Below, in pieces: positions 17,968 through 32,961 of a DNA stretch of 44,832 bases. The position numbers and the translations under genes were made by a program. Source of the DNA: Thiomargarita sp. (lineage in GTDB: Bacteria > Pseudomonadota > Gammaproteobacteria > Beggiatoales > Beggiatoaceae). Within the stretch, counting starts at the first letter, position 1, and every line of letters begins with the position of its first letter. The stretch is taken from NCBI GenBank assembly GCA_020720115.1, contig DYPD01000017.1:1-44832 (forward strand), read 5' to 3'. The notes beneath the pieces are model-generated. The model was given only the letters and a program-made list of their open reading frames with translations. It was not told the DNA's origin and ran no database searches.

Positions 17968-19365
17968 ATGAATCCTAACAAACGTCGGCGCTTGGCTGAA
18001 GAAGCAGAAAAAGAAGCGCAGGAGTATCGTAATAGAAACGAACATCTAGCCGCAGCCCGAACATTTACAAAAGCAGCGGAGTTGTGGAAAGGTTTTGACG
18101 AATTAAAATATGCTCAGGCTTTATATCATGCAGGAAGCTTGTTTGGACAAGTAAGAAAATATACTCAAGCAGAATCTGATTTAAACAAATCACTCTCTAT
18201 TTTTATAAAGCATTTCAATTCAGACCACCAAGATGTTGCTGCTTGTTATCATGAACTTGCAATAGTTTATAGAGAAACAGGAAACAGTAGTAATGCTGAA
18301 AAGTTATATCAAAAAGCACTTGATATTCGTAAAAAAGAATTACCTGAAGACAGCCCAGACATTGCCGCAACCTTGAATAATCTTGCTAACCTTTATTCTA
18401 ATCAAAAAAGATATAAAGAAGCTCAACCGCTCTTGGAAGAAGCTGTTAGAATTTTAGAAAAACACTTTCATAAAAGCCATCAATCAATTGCTAAACCATT
18501 AAATAATTTAGCTTTAATTTATAATGACAATGGTGAAAATTTGAAAGCTGAAGAGTATCTTGAACGAGCAGCACTTATAGATTCCCAGTATATAGCGATT
18601 GAATCAATATCAAATTATTTTAAGCTACTACCAAAACTGAAAGAATCAAGAAAAAAATTAGCAGAAACAGAAAAACTTGTCTCTCTAGGTCGCCTGTCAA
18701 CTATGATGGCACACAACATCAATACACCAGTGGGAATAATTCGAGCCAAGCTAACAGGTGCATTAGACGACTTAGAGCAGGGTTTATTTCATCGAGATGA
18801 ACTAAAACCCTTATTAGAAAGTACCTTAAAACAAGTTCAGCGGTTGCACGATATTGTGGCAAAATTTCGTCAATCCGCTAAAAGCGGAGAAGCTCAACAA
18901 GAACTTATTGACTTAAATGTATTGATTCAAGACGTTGCTTCTTTTGCAAAAGAACAACTCATAGCTCATCATATAGAGCTTGACTTACAATTAGAGCAAG
19001 ATAGCCAACCATTGGTACTCGGCAATTCCTTTGAGTTACAAGAAATTTTAGTTAATTTAATCAGCAATGCTAAAGAAGCACTTGATAAACAAGCACGGGC
19101 TAAAATCTGGATTAAAACGTGGGTTGCACAAGACAAAGCAGGTTTTCAAGTAGAAGATAATGGCATGGGGATTCCTGCTGAAAATCAAAAAGACTTATTT
19201 CTTCCTTTTATGAGTCGTAAATCAGAAGGCACAGGCTTAGGTTTATATACGGCACATCAAGCTATCCAAGCCATGAAAGGCAAGTTAGAGTATCGCCCCA
19301 GTTCTGCAGGGGGGGCTTGTTTTATAATCAGCTTACCAAGAGAACAGAAAGAACATGGAACGTAA
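17968..19365 (+). CDS. TPR-repeat soluble sensor histidine kinase
   Basis: TPR units such as 'AACYHELAIVYRETGNSSNAEKLYQKALDIRKKEL', 'AATLNNLANLYSNQKRYKEAQPLLEEAVRILE'; H-box 'GRLSTMMAHNINTPVG', N-box 'NLISNAKEAL', 'VEDNGMGIP', 'EGTGLGLYTA'. No TM segment apparent. Confidence 0.9.
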   Translation: MNPNKRRRLAEEAEKEAQEYRNRNEHLAAARTFTKAAELWKGFDELKYAQALYHAGSLFGQVRKYTQAESDLNKSLSIFIKHFNSDHQDVAACYHELAIVYRETGNSSNAEKLYQKALDIRKKELPEDSPDIAATLNNLANLYSNQKRYKEAQPLLEEAVRILEKHFHKSHQSIAKPLNNLALIYNDNGENLKAEEYLERAALIDSQYIAIESISNYFKLLPKLKESRKKLAETEKLVSLGRLSTMMAHNINTPVGIIRAKLTGALDDLEQGLFHRDELKPLLESTLKQVQRLHDIVAKFRQSAKSGEAQQELIDLNVLIQDVASFAKEQLIAHHIELDLQLEQDSQPLVLGNSFELQEILVNLISNAKEALDKQARAKIWIKTWVAQDKAGFQVEDNGMGIPAENQKDLFLPFMSRKSEGTGLGLYTAHQAIQAMKGKLEYRPSSAGGACFIISLPREQKEHGT

Positions 19366-19783
19366 ATACCGTTTATTAATTATTGATGATGAACAAGCTA
19401 TTTTGGACACTTATAGCAGTTATTTCCTCAAGCGCGGTTTTGTCGTGGATACCTGTGATAATGGTGAAGAAGGCTTAAAACGCTTATTAGAAATAGATTA
19501 TGATGTTGCATTGGTTGATTTAAGAATGCCTAATTCTAAACTAGATGGCTTAGAAGTGATTCATCAAGCGGTTGAACAAGATACCAATGCTGACATCATT
19601 GTTTTGACTGCACATGGTGATAAACAAGATGCAGTAAAAGCACTGAATTATGGAGCAGATGCTTGGTTTGATAAGTCAGGTAGTGATATAGGTGAAATAT
19701 TTACGCGAGTGAAAGAATTAGCCGAAGGAATGCCACTAGAAAAGCTTCGTGCTATTTTAGCTGCTTTGCCAGAGGATGACTAA
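19355..19783 (+). CDS. Response regulator (single receiver domain, no DNA-binding domain)
   Basis: 'RLLIIDDEQAILDTY', phospho-site 'YDVALVDLRMP', 'VLTAHGD', 'WFDKS'. Overlaps the kinase gene by 11 nt. Confidence 0.93.
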   Translation: MERKYRLLIIDDEQAILDTYSSYFLKRGFVVDTCDNGEEGLKRLLEIDYDVALVDLRMPNSKLDGLEVIHQAVEQDTNADIIVLTAHGDKQDAVKALNYGADAWFDKSGSDIGEIFTRVKELAEGMPLEKLRAILAALPEDD

Positions 19784-21396
<1,613 letters not shown>

Positions 21397-21403
21397 TTAA
21401 GAC

Positions 21404-21448
21404 AAGCGCATAAAAAAACCGCCTTCAAGGCGGTTTTTTTATGCGCTT
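21404..21448. terminator. Bidirectional terminator between convergent ilvC and atpC
   Basis: Perfect palindrome AAGCGCATAAAAAAACCGCCTTCAAGGCGGTTTTTTTATGCGCTT with A-tract and T-tract on either side. Confidence 0.93.
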
Positions 21449-21469
21449 AAATTGTGAGTACAATTCACT

Positions 21470-21892
21470 TTACTTACGCATCTTGCGCAATTTTTGTATT
21501 GCTTGAATTTGTGCCATCGCCTCAATCAGTTCAGCCTGCGCTTTCGCGTAATCAACGCCAGCCTGTTTGTCTGTCAGCAATTTCTCGGCGCGTTCTTTAG
21601 CCTGTAGAGCAGCAGCTTCGTCCAAGTCTTTAGCCCGTAACGCAGTATCAGCTAGGATTGTTACCAAATGCGGCTGAATTTCTAACATGCCGCCAGATAC
21701 ATAAAAAAACTCTTGATGATTTGCATTAGTTTGTACCCGCACTTCGCCAGATTTCAAAAAAGTCAACAAAGGGGCGTGGCGTGGAGCGATACCAACTTCA
21801 CCCATAGTCGCAGGAGCAAATACCATTTCAGCAAGACCTGAAAAGATTTCTTCTTCAGCACTAACGATGTCAACATGAATAGTCATTGCCAT
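21470..21892 (-). CDS. atpC: ATP synthase F1 epsilon subunit
   Basis: '[49 protein letters not shown]'. Confidence 0.97.
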   Translation of the reverse strand: MAMTIHVDIVSAEEEIFSGLAEMVFAPATMGEVGIAPRHAPLLTFLKSGEVRVQTNANHQEFFYVSGGMLEIQPHLVTILADTALRAKDLDEAAALQAKERAEKLLTDKQAGVDYAKAQAELIEAMAQIQAIQKLRKMRK

Positions 21893-21946
21893 AGCGATTA
21901 CCTTTAGCGGATATGCAGGGAATTTTTCCCTGTATATCTTAAGTCT

Positions 21947-23368
<1,422 letters not shown>

Positions 23369-24229
23369 TTAAACAGCAGCAGCGCCCGCAACGATTTCTG
23401 AAAGTTCTTGCGTAATTGCTGCTTGGCGTGCCTTGTTATACGCCAACTGCAATTCATCAATAAGATTACCCGCATTGTCAGAAGCACTTTTCATAGCAAC
23501 CATACGCGCTGATTGTTCACATGCGATGTTTTCCACCAAACCTTGATAAACACGGGATTCAACATAGCGCGTCAAGAGATTTTTCAGCACTTCTTCGGCG
23601 TTTGGTTCGTAAATATAATCCCAGTGATGCTTTAAGCTTGAATCTTCTGTTGCTTCAATTGGCAGTAGTTGTTCAGCAACTGGTTGTTGAGTCATGGTGT
23701 TTATAAAACGGTTATAGATCAGAACTAGATGATCAATTTCTCCGCTTTCAAATTTATCCAACATGACTTTAACAGAACCAATCAACGACTCAACAGAAGG
23801 AGAGTCGCCTAAATGTGCAACCTGAGCAACAATGTTTGCACCAATGCGCCTAAAAAAACTACTGCCCTTATTGCCGATAACACAGATTTCTAGATTGATT
23901 TTTTTTGCTTGCCACTGCTTCATTTCTGTCAAGGCTTTCTTAAATAAGTTGGTGTTCAAACCACCGCACAGTCCACGATCAGAAGAAACCAAGATAACAC
24001 CCAGTTTTTCTACTGAACGTTCACGCATATAAGCATGTTTATATTCTGGATGCGCATTGGCAAGATGCCCAATTACTTTACGGATTTTTTCCGCATAAGG
24101 GCGTGAACGTTCCATCTGCGTTTGCGCTTTGCGCATCTTACTCGCTGCCACCATTTCCATTGCACGGGTAATTTTTTGCGTATTCTTTACGCTGGAAATT
24201 TTGCCACGAATTTCTTTGCCGCTTGCCAT
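23369..24229 (-). CDS. atpG: ATP synthase F1 gamma subunit
   Basis: '[33 protein letters not shown]', '[15 protein letters not shown]'. Confidence 0.98.
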   Translation of the reverse strand: MASGKEIRGKISSVKNTQKITRAMEMVAASKMRKAQTQMERSRPYAEKIRKVIGHLANAHPEYKHAYMRERSVEKLGVILVSSDRGLCGGLNTNLFKKALTEMKQWQAKKINLEICVIGNKGSSFFRRIGANIVAQVAHLGDSPSVESLIGSVKVMLDKFESGEIDHLVLIYNRFINTMTQQPVAEQLLPIEATEDSSLKHHWDYIYEPNAEEVLKNLLTRYVESRVYQGLVENIACEQSARMVAMKSASDNAGNLIDELQLAYNKARQAAITQELSEIVAGAAAV

Positions 24230-24285
24230 GCTGTTTTTATCCTATCGCCTTGGGTTTTTCTTACGCGCACAGTTGTGCTTAAGTG

Positions 24286-25827
24286 TTACCAGGTGTGATT
24301 GGCTTTAAAATCGTCTAACGCCTTTTTCAAGCCACTTTGAATCTCATCAGTGTAGTCGCCGCTGGCATTGATTTTATCTAATAAGGTTTTGTGGTTATTG
24401 CGCACATAAGTATGTAATGCTTGTTCAAAATCAACAACTTTTTTCACAACCACATTATCCAGATAACCTTCATTTGCAGCGTATAAAGAGACAGCCATTT
24501 CAGCTACAGTTAGCGGAGAATATTGCTTTTGCTTCATTAACTCAGTAACACGTTGACCACGCTCAATCTGTTTCCGCGTTGTTTCATCTAAATCTGAAGC
24601 AAATTGTGCAAAAGCAGCTAATTCCCTGTATTGCGCTAAACTTAAACGCACACCACCGCCAAGCTTTTTAATAATCTTAGTTTGTGCTGCACCACCTACA
24701 CGAGAAACAGACAAACCCGCATTGATTGCTGGACGAATCCCCGCATTAAACAAATCAGTCTCAAGGAAAATCTGACCATCAGTAATAGAAATCACATTGG
24801 TGGGAACAAAGGCTGACACGTCACCCGCTTGAGTTTCAATGATAGGTAAGGCAGTAAGTGAACCGGTCTTACCTTTAACTTCACCATTGGTCATCTTTTC
24901 CACATAATCTGCATTCACCCGTGCAGCACGTTCAAGCAAACGCGAATGCAGGTAGAAAACATCACCTGGATAAGCTTCACGACCTGGTGGGCGACGTAAT
25001 AATAAAGATACTTGACGGTACGCCCAAGCCTGCTTAGTCAAATCATCATATACGATCAGCGCATCCTCACCTTTATCACGAAAATATTCACCCATCGCAC
25101 AGCCTGCATAGGGTGCAATGAATTGCATTGCAGCAGAATCAGAAGCAGAAGCAGCCACAATAATAGTGTGCGCCAGCGCATCATGTTCTTCCAATTTACG
25201 CACGACATTGGCAATAGAGGATGCTTTTTGTCCAACTGCCACATAGATACATTTAACGCCAGCGCCCTTTTGATTAATGATCGCATCAATAGCCAAAGCG
25301 GTTTTTCCTGTTTGGCGATCACCAATAATAAGTTCACGTTGACCACGCCCAATAGGCACCATGGCATCAAGTGCTTTCAAACCTGTCTGCACTGGCTGAC
25401 TAACAGATTTGCGGGTAATAACCCCAGGCGCAACCTTCTCAATCGGAGAGGTTGCCTGCGCCTCAATAGCGCCTTTACCATCTAAAGCAACCCCCAGCGA
25501 GTCCACAATACGTCCAAGCAAAGCTTCGCCAACAGGCACCTCTAAGATGCGCCCGGTACATCTTACCCAGTCGCCTTCGGTGATGTGCTCATAAGCGCCT
25601 AAAATCACCGCTCCTACTGAATCACGCTCCAAGTTTAAAGCCATGCCGTAGGTATTATTAGGAAACTCCAACATTTCCCCTTGCAACGCATCGGCAAGCC
25701 CGTGAACACGCACAATACCGTCAGTTACGCTGACGACAGAGCCTTCACTGCGAGCTTCTGTTGCCGGTTCGTAATTTTGAATTTTTTTCTTAATCAGTTC
25801 ACTGATTTCGGATGGATTAAGCTGCAT
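24286..25827 (-). CDS. atpA: ATP synthase F1 alpha subunit
   Basis: '[16 protein letters not shown]', '[20 protein letters not shown]', '[34 protein letters not shown]'-type core. Confidence 0.99.
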   Translation of the reverse strand: MQLNPSEISELIKKKIQNYEPATEARSEGSVVSVTDGIVRVHGLADALQGEMLEFPNNTYGMALNLERDSVGAVILGAYEHITEGDWVRCTGRILEVPVGEALLGRIVDSLGVALDGKGAIEAQATSPIEKVAPGVITRKSVSQPVQTGLKALDAMVPIGRGQRELIIGDRQTGKTALAIDAIINQKGAGVKCIYVAVGQKASSIANVVRKLEEHDALAHTIIVAASASDSAAMQFIAPYAGCAMGEYFRDKGEDALIVYDDLTKQAWAYRQVSLLLRRPPGREAYPGDVFYLHSRLLERAARVNADYVEKMTNGEVKGKTGSLTALPIIETQAGDVSAFVPTNVISITDGQIFLETDLFNAGIRPAINAGLSVSRVGGAAQTKIIKKLGGGVRLSLAQYRELAAFAQFASDLDETTRKQIERGQRVTELMKQKQYSPLTVAEMAVSLYAANEGYLDNVVVKKVVDFEQALHTYVRNNHKTLLDKINASGDYTDEIQSGLKKALDDFKANHTW

Positions 25828-25892
25828 GGTATTCTCTCAAAAGCTGTATCTGAGCGGGCTTACCCGCGAAATGGAAGCATCAAAAACCTAAT

Positions 25893-26438
25893 TTAACCGT
25901 GCAAATGGGTAGCTAGTTGTTGGTAACGCCCCAACACAGACAAGTCAACAACCTCATCACCAACACGAATCAGCCAGCCTCCCATTAACGCTTGGTTAAT
26001 GGTAACTTCTAGCTCCACCTTTTTTCCAAAGCGTTGCTCTAAAGCATCAGTAAGTTCTTTTTTCTGCAGAGATTCAAGGGGATAAGCAGAAACCACTTCA
26101 ACTCTAATATAGTTTTCATGTATGGCTTTTAATTTTTCAAATTGCTTAACCATCTCAGGCAATACCGCTAAGCGACCATTACCAACTAACAATTTGATAA
26201 AATTTTCAACCTGCTCATCAAAACTCAGCTCAGACTGCTCTTTACAAAGTTCTGACAAAATTGTGCGCAATGCCGCTTTATCAAAGCTTGGGTTTTTCAC
26301 CAACTTAGCCATTTCTGGTTCAGCAACAACCACATCAAGAAAACTTAAAACATTCACCCATTGAAGTAAGGCATCTGTTTCTGCTGCAAGCTCAAATACT
26401 GCAGCTGCATAGGGTCGTGCCAGGGTTGCAAGTTCCAT
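25893..26438 (-). CDS. atpH: ATP synthase F1 delta subunit
   Basis: 'LATLARPYAAAVFELA', C-terminal 'NQALMGGWLIRVGDEVVDLSVLGRYQQLATHL'. Confidence 0.95.
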   Translation of the reverse strand: MELATLARPYAAAVFELAAETDALLQWVNVLSFLDVVVAEPEMAKLVKNPSFDKAALRTILSELCKEQSELSFDEQVENFIKLLVGNGRLAVLPEMVKQFEKLKAIHENYIRVEVVSAYPLESLQKKELTDALEQRFGKKVELEVTINQALMGGWLIRVGDEVVDLSVLGRYQQLATHLHG

Positions 26439-26447
26439 ACTTTCGTC

Positions 26448-26918
26448 CTAGAGTTTGCCCGCTAGTTTGGTAATGAAATCACTGTGTGTCTGAGCACTTA
26501 CCTCGCGCTCCAAAATCTTATAAACACCGCCCAAGACCAATTCGGCAACCTGTCCACGCAGTTGCTCTCTAGCGCGATTCATTTCCTGCGCAACCTCAGC
26601 TTGCGCTACGTCAAGCTGACGGCGACCCTCAATGCGCCCGGCTTCTTTGGCTTCCTCAACGATTTCGTTTGCACGCTTACTAGCCTGCGCAATAATATCA
26701 GCAGCTTGCTGCTTTGCCTCACGCAAACGCTCAGTGGCTTTTCGCTCCGCCAAAACCAACTCATGCTTGCCGCGTTCAGAGGCCGCAAGTCCATCAGCAA
26801 TGCGTTTACTGCGATCCGCCATCATTTTTGTCATCGGCCCCCAAAGAAACCGATTAATAAACCAGACCAATACAGCAAACGTAAGCATTTGACCTAATAA
26901 AGTGGCAGTTACGTTCAC
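26448..26918 (-). CDS. atpF: ATP synthase Fo b subunit
   Basis: 'MNVTATLLGQMLTFAVLVWFINRFLWGPMTKMMADRSKRIADGL'. Confidence 0.97.
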   Translation of the reverse strand: MNVTATLLGQMLTFAVLVWFINRFLWGPMTKMMADRSKRIADGLAASERGKHELVLAERKATERLREAKQQAADIIAQASKRANEIVEEAKEAGRIEGRRQLDVAQAEVAQEMNRAREQLRGQVAELVLGGVYKILEREVSAQTHSDFITKLAGKL

Positions 26919-26971
26919 GTATTACCCCCTGTAAAAACTTTATAAACTAAATTAAAAGTCATTGCTAGACT

Positions 26972-27280
26972 TTAATGAGCGCCCACAGTTTTAGCAACTT
27001 GGGTCATGAATGCACCGACAAACGGATTTGCGGTTACAAACCACATAGACAAACCTAAAACAATCATAGGGAATGCTTCCATTAAACCGCCTGTAAACAG
27101 CATTTGCCCCATTAATTGAGGACGCAATTCAGGCTGGCGCGTAATGCCTTCTAGGTATTTAGAACAAATCATACCCCAACCTAACGCGGAACCCAGCGCT
27201 GCACTTGCTAAGATAACGCCAGCACCGATTGCAGTATAAGCATAGATCATGCTAACAGCATTCATGATTTCAGGGGACAT
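26972..27280 (-). CDS. atpE: ATP synthase Fo c subunit
   Basis: Two-helix hairpin 'AIGAGVILASAALGSALGWGMICSKYLEGITRQPE...LFTGGLMEAFPMIVLGLSMWF'. Confidence 0.95.
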   Translation of the reverse strand: MSPEIMNAVSMIYAYTAIGAGVILASAALGSALGWGMICSKYLEGITRQPELRPQLMGQMLFTGGLMEAFPMIVLGLSMWFVTANPFVGAFMTQVAKTVGAH

Positions 27281-27359
27281 TAAAATTCTCCTTAAGTGGA
27301 TGTCAAAGTTAAAGTACTAATAGTGAAAGAAAAAAGGTTGGAGATATTACCTAAGCAAA

Positions 27360-28154
<795 letters not shown>

Positions 28155-28205
28155 TTACTCCGCGCTTTCTCTTTTAGAGAGATTAAGAAGAGATTAAAAA
28201 TCTAT

Positions 28206-28634
28206 TTAAGGCTTTTTAAGCAAGAAGCCAAGCTGTGCAACGGCAAATGCAGACATTAAGGCTAAGGGAGACAACTTTAGCCAGAGCATACCTGCCACAA
28301 ACAAGACCAATGTTACAACGAAACGTTGAATAATACCAAGATAAAGAATAGTTACTTCGCTACCAGGAGAAAGCCTTGCTGTATTAGCCGCAAGATGCAA
28401 GCTGCGATCAGCTTGCCAAACATTTAACATGGCAATTGAACCACCAAAAGCGGCAGACTGCGCAGCATACAAATCCTGGTAACAAAAAAAACCGATAACT
28501 GTCAATAGGACTACAATAAGCTGAATAAATAAAATTTTACTAGCGCCTGTTACTGGAGCTTCAGATTTTTCAGAATCCGCCCCTACAACACTATTAGGCA
28601 ACTTTTGCTGATTCATATAATCCATTTGCGACAC
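28206..28634 (-). CDS. atpI: ATP synthase protein I
   Basis: Four-TM small protein upstream of atpB with the AtpI pattern 'GGSIAMLNVWQADRSL...RFVVTLVLFVAGMLWLKLSPLALMSAFAVAQLGFLL'. Confidence 0.85.
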   Translation of the reverse strand: MSQMDYMNQQKLPNSVVGADSEKSEAPVTGASKILFIQLIVVLLTVIGFFCYQDLYAAQSAAFGGSIAMLNVWQADRSLHLAANTARLSPGSEVTILYLGIIQRFVVTLVLFVAGMLWLKLSPLALMSAFAVAQLGFLLKKP

Positions 28635-28846
28635 AATAAACCGCTTTGCCGCTTTGCAGCATATCGCGGGTGTGCATTATAAGAGATAAAAAAACAACTG
28701 GTCAATACACAGATAACAAGCAAATTAATCGGTACGATAAATTAAATTTCTGTAGCTGCAAAATAACCATAAGCATTTTACTGAATTTATACCAAACAGC
28801 AAGGCAATTAATGCTTAATCAAAAGCAAAATACGCTGAGTCAGAAG

Positions 28847-29494
28847 CTACGTCTGTTTGCATATGCGCACTAAATGGCGCTGGGCGATCATGCCAGGCAC
28901 ATACAACGGAATAATGGAGTAATGGATGTTTTCGGCATCCAAGCCATCCATCTCATGCTTCGACCGCACAGCTTTCATTGCTAACAGGCAGCCTGTTTTT
29001 TGCAGCAATCGGTAAGCCTGTTGGTAAAATCTGTGGGTATCGCTGTAGGCTCGGCTTATCACAGTATCATAATATGCCTCTAAAGACCATTGTTCTGTGC
29101 GCTGACAGGCGATTTTGACATTCTTCAGTCCAAGTTCCAAACACGCTTGTCGAATGAAGCGAATTTTTTTGTGGTTACTATCCAGTAGAGTACATTCTAT
29201 GTCAGGGCGAGCTATTGCCAGCAATATGCCTGGCAAACCCGCACCAGTTCCTACGTCAAGTAGACAGCCATCACCCAGGTGCGGCAAGACCACAAGACTA
29301 TCCATTACATGCAGAGTTAGCATTTGCCAGGGATCGCGCACGGCAGTCAAGTTGTAGGCTTGATTCCACTTATTTAACAACAAAATGTAATCAATTATTT
29401 GCCCAGTCATGTCTGTATTGAGTGATAAGCGGGTGTCATCTAAATAAGTGCAAAGTTGCCCATGCAGAGCGGCATGGCTAGCTGATTTTGGCAT
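28847..29494 (-). CDS. rsmG: 16S rRNA (guanine527-N7)-methyltransferase
   Basis: 'LLLNKWNQAYNLTAVRDPWQMLTLHVMDSLVVLPHL...LLDVGTGAGLPGILLAIARPD'. Confidence 0.97.
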   Translation of the reverse strand: MPKSASHAALHGQLCTYLDDTRLSLNTDMTGQIIDYILLLNKWNQAYNLTAVRDPWQMLTLHVMDSLVVLPHLGDGCLLDVGTGAGLPGILLAIARPDIECTLLDSNHKKIRFIRQACLELGLKNVKIACQRTEQWSLEAYYDTVISRAYSDTHRFYQQAYRLLQKTGCLLAMKAVRSKHEMDGLDAENIHYSIIPLYVPGMIAQRHLVRICKQT

Positions 29495-29726
29495 AACAAA
29501 CCTAAAGAATCAGGCGGCAAAATGAACGTGTATTCGCTCTCGCCTCTATAAATTTTCCGAACAATGACTGAAAAATAGCTTGTTGCAGGCTACTAAATCA
29601 TTTATGATTCCGCGTTTTATTTTTGCGGACTGAGAATTTAGCGCAAGGTTTCCAAATGCCGCACAAGTCTATTATCTAAGGTCTCAACATAGACAGCTAG
29701 TCTCGCTTAAAACATAGAGGAAAACA

Positions 29727-30047
29727 ATGGTTACAATTCGTTTGGCTCGCGGTGGCGCCAAAAAGCGTCCTTTTTATAATGTTGTTGTCACAGATTCACG
29801 CAATCGCCGAGATGGTCGTTATATCGAGCGTTTGGGCTTCTTTAATCCCGTCGCTCGTGGGCAAGCAGAAAGCTTGCAGTTAGATTTATCTCGCGTTGAC
29901 TATTGGCAACAAAAAGGCGCTCAAGCGACTGATCGCGTTGCTTATCTTATTAAACAAGCCCACAAACAGTCGCCTGTTTCGGTAGCTGTGGGTGCAGCGG
30001 TAGAAGCACCTGCCCCAGAAGCTGCGTCTGTTGCTGAATCTGAGTAA
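29727..30047 (+). CDS. rpsP: 30S ribosomal protein S16
   Basis: '[41 protein letters not shown]'. Confidence 0.99.
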   Translation: MVTIRLARGGAKKRPFYNVVVTDSRNRRDGRYIERLGFFNPVARGQAESLQLDLSRVDYWQQKGAQATDRVAYLIKQAHKQSPVSVAVGAAVEAPAPEAASVAESE

Positions 30048-30064
30048 ATGCGCTGATTACACAA

Positions 30065-30565
30065 ATGCTAAAGCAGGCTGAATCGGCAATTGTTGTGGGT
30101 TATATTGCCGGCTTGTACGGCGTTAAAGGCTGGCTTAAAGTCTTTTCTTATACTCAGCCAAAAGACAATATTCTGCATTATTCACCTTGGTTGTTAAGGC
30201 AGCACAATGTTCAGATTGAAGAGGGGCATGTGCAGGGCAAAGGTATTGTCGTTAAACTCAAAGGTATTGATGACAGAAATACGGCTGCTAGCCTATTAAA
30301 TGCAGAAATCAGCGTGCCCCGTGCCTGTTTGTCTAGCCTGCAATCTGATGAATACTACTGGATAGATCTGATTGGTTTGCAGGTGATTAATCAATCAAAC
30401 CAAAACTTGGGAAAGGTTACGCAGCTTTTTGCTACGGGTGCTAACGACGTTGTTGTTGTCCAGGGCGAAAATCAAGAGCATTTACTGCCTTTTCTGAAAT
30501 GGGTTATTTTGGATGTTGACTTGACTAAGGGCGTTATGCAGGTGGACTGGGACACCGATTTTTGA
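30065..30565 (+). CDS. rimM: Ribosome maturation factor RimM
   Basis: 'VVGYIAGLYGVKGWLKVFSYTQP', 'YYWIDLIGLQVIN', 'LLPFLKWVILDVDL'. Confidence 0.96.
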   Translation: MLKQAESAIVVGYIAGLYGVKGWLKVFSYTQPKDNILHYSPWLLRQHNVQIEEGHVQGKGIVVKLKGIDDRNTAASLLNAEISVPRACLSSLQSDEYYWIDLIGLQVINQSNQNLGKVTQLFATGANDVVVVQGENQEHLLPFLKWVILDVDLTKGVMQVDWDTDF

Positions 30566-30606
30566 CACATGCTGCCAGGTGTCATCGCTAGACGGAATAG
30601 ACTGTC

Positions 30607-31356
30607 GTGAAAATTGGGGTTGTCAGCTTGTTTCCCACTATGTTGTCAGCTCTCAATGCTGGCGGGGTGACAGCTAAAGCCATTGATGGCAATTTGCTGC
30701 ATTTGTACCTATGGAATCCTCGTGATTTCACGTTGGATAAACATCGCAGAGTGGATGATCGTCCCTACGGCGGCGGTCCTGGTATGGTGATGCAGGTGCA
30801 GCCTTTGCGTGCCGCTATCCAAGCCGCTCGCACCGAGCTAGGACAAAATAGCCACGTTGTTTATTTATCCCCGCAAGGGAAAAGGCTGGATCAAGCGGGT
30901 GTGCAGCATTTGTTAGCGGCTGCTCCGCTGATTTTAGTTTGCGGTCGTTACGAGGGCGTAGACGAGCGTCTGATTGAACGCGACATTGATGAAGAATGGT
31001 CTATCGGCGATTATGTGCTCAGTGGTGGTGAACTTGCAGCAATGGTGCTAATTGATGCCCTAACACGTCTGCTGCCTGGCGTGCTAGGGCACAAAGATTC
31101 TGCAAGCGCAGATTCGTTTTATCATGGTTTGCTCGATTATCCTCAGTATACGCGCCCTGAATCTATTCATGGGCAGGTGGTGCCGCCGGTTTTGCTCCAA
31201 GGTAACCATCAATCCATTGAGCGTTGGCGAGAGCAGCAAGCATTAGGTAGAACTTGGTTAAGGCGTCCAGATTTGTTGGCAGAAAAAGCACTGAGTTTAT
31301 ACCAGCAACAGCTTTTGGACGAGTTTATACAGCATTATCGAAACGAAGCAACTTGA
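30607..31356 (+). CDS. trmD: tRNA (guanine37-N1)-methyltransferase
   Basis: '[11 protein letters not shown]', '[18 protein letters not shown]', '[50 protein letters not shown]'. Confidence 0.98.
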   Translation: MKIGVVSLFPTMLSALNAGGVTAKAIDGNLLHLYLWNPRDFTLDKHRRVDDRPYGGGPGMVMQVQPLRAAIQAARTELGQNSHVVYLSPQGKRLDQAGVQHLLAAAPLILVCGRYEGVDERLIERDIDEEWSIGDYVLSGGELAAMVLIDALTRLLPGVLGHKDSASADSFYHGLLDYPQYTRPESIHGQVVPPVLLQGNHQSIERWREQQALGRTWLRRPDLLAEKALSLYQQQLLDEFIQHYRNEAT

Positions 31357-31374
31357 AGTAATAAGGGGTAACTG

Positions 31375-31740
31375 ATGAATATCATTCAACAACTGGAAGC
31401 AGAACAGATGCAAGGGCGTGAAGTGCCAGATTTTCGCCCTGGCGATACAGTGGTAGTGCAGGTTAAGGTTAAAGAAGGCAATCGTGAACGTTTGCAAGCT
31501 TTTGAGGGGTTGGTTATTGCTAAGCGCAATCGCGGCTTAAACTCGGCTTTTACCGTGCGTAAAATCTCCAACGGTGAAGGGGTAGAACGTGTCTTTCAAA
31601 CTTATAGCCCCTTAATCGAGAGCGTCAGCGTCAAACGTCGGGGTGACGTGCGTCGTGCCAAACTTTACTACATGCGCGACCTTCGCGGTAAAGCTGCGCG
31701 CATTAAAGAAAAAATTGCAGCCAAAAAAGTGGCAGGTTAA
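31375..31740 (+). CDS. rplS: 50S ribosomal protein L19
   Basis: '[65 protein letters not shown]'. Confidence 0.99.
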   Translation: MNIIQQLEAEQMQGREVPDFRPGDTVVVQVKVKEGNRERLQAFEGLVIAKRNRGLNSAFTVRKISNGEGVERVFQTYSPLIESVSVKRRGDVRRAKLYYMRDLRGKAARIKEKIAAKKVAG

Positions 31741-31815
31741 TCCTGTAACAATACTGGCTTACACTGAACTGAGACCGCGCTAAAGGCTTAGTCAGAAGGC
31801 AGCTTCACTAAACCT

Positions 31816-31854
31816 AAAAAGGTGACGTATCCCTATAATACGTCACCTTTTTTT
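31816..31854 (+). terminator. Rho-independent terminator after rplS
   Basis: AAAAAGGTGACGTAT-(CCCTATA)-ATACGTCACCTTTTT plus T-tail. Confidence 0.95.
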
Positions 31855-31956
31855 GCGCCTTGAGGTTGCATTAGGTAAATTAGGATGAATTGCCTAACCA
31901 GGCATTTCTGTCGTCATCTAACCAAGCTTTAAGTTAGCATAGCGCCCGATTTTTAC

Positions 31957-32049
31957 TATAGTCGGATTACTGAATCTTTAAAATAAAAGATATATAAAAT
32001 CATATGCTTAATAATTATAAAAATATAATTATTGAGTAATCCTACTATA
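31957..32049 (+). mobile_element. MITE-like 93-bp element, copy 1
   Basis: TATAGTCGGATTACTGAAT...ATTGAGTAATCCTACTATA: ~18-bp terminal inverted repeats (16/18 match), TA at both ends, very AT-rich and non-coding. Exact reverse complement found at 37340-37432. Confidence 0.9.
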
Positions 32050-32109
32050 AAATGCCCCTTTGCTTTAATTGTTTTTCAGACCCTCTATCACTTAATAAGG
32101 ATATTCATA

Positions 32110-32877
32110 ATGCGCATCATCTCCGTCTTAGTATTTTTCATTATCGCTTTAACATCCGCTGTTTATGCGGCTGACAATGCAGAAAAACCAAGTCCAGATA
32201 CAATGGATAAAGTCACTGTCCAGATAAAACAAGCGTTGAGTAAATTAGTTAATCCCGCCTCGTTGGTTTCTCTTCAATTAGCTAAATCCCCTGTGCCTGG
32301 TCTATATGAGGTTATTTTAGGCGGACATGTTCTCTATGTTACTGAGGATGGAAACTATCTTATCAGCGGCGGAGACATCATGGATTTGCAGCAAGACGGC
32401 AAAAATCTGACAGAAGAGCGCCGTAACTCGATACGTCTGGATACCTTAAGCAAGGTCAATCCAGATCAGATGATACGTTTCAAACCCGAAGGTAAAACCA
32501 AACATGTATTAACTGCATTCACTGACGTAGACTGCTTTTATTGCGCCAAACTTCATAAAGAAGTCACTGATCTCAACAAAGCGGGTATTGAGGTGCGTTA
32601 TTTAGCCTTTCCCCGTTCAGGCATCAATTCCGAAACCTACAAAACAATGGTTTCCGTCTGGTGTGCAGATAATCCACAACAAGCAATGACCGATGCCAAA
32701 GCAGGCAAAGAAATTGCTGCAAAGACCTGCTCAAACCCTATCGCAAGCCAATATGAATTAGGTCGGCAAATGGGCGTGTCTGGTACGCCCGCGTTAATTA
32801 TGCCAAACGGCGAATTAATGCCAGGTTATGCGCCTGCTGATAAACTCGTTCAATACCTTGATGACCTGGACAAATAA
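32110..32877 (+). CDS. dsbC: Thiol:disulfide interchange protein DsbC
   Basis: Signal peptide 'MRIISVLVFFIIALTSAVYAA'; 'LTAFTDVDCFYCAKLHKEVTDLNKAGIEVRYLAFPRSGINSETYKTMVSVWCADN', cis-Pro 'GVSGTPALIMPNGELMPGY'. Confidence 0.93.
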   Translation: MRIISVLVFFIIALTSAVYAADNAEKPSPDTMDKVTVQIKQALSKLVNPASLVSLQLAKSPVPGLYEVILGGHVLYVTEDGNYLISGGDIMDLQQDGKNLTEERRNSIRLDTLSKVNPDQMIRFKPEGKTKHVLTAFTDVDCFYCAKLHKEVTDLNKAGIEVRYLAFPRSGINSETYKTMVSVWCADNPQQAMTDAKAGKEIAAKTCSNPIASQYELGRQMGVSGTPALIMPNGELMPGYAPADKLVQYLDDLDK

Positions 32878-32961
32878 CCCCCGCGCTAGGCAGGCAAATC
32901 AGCCTGCCTTGTCTTCCGGTAGACGCTTTTTTCGGCGCGGGCATTCACCAGGGAGACATAC

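Noticed and set aside
25012-25485. 157-aa ORF opposite atpA
   Set aside because: Lies fully within atpA, no domain signature.
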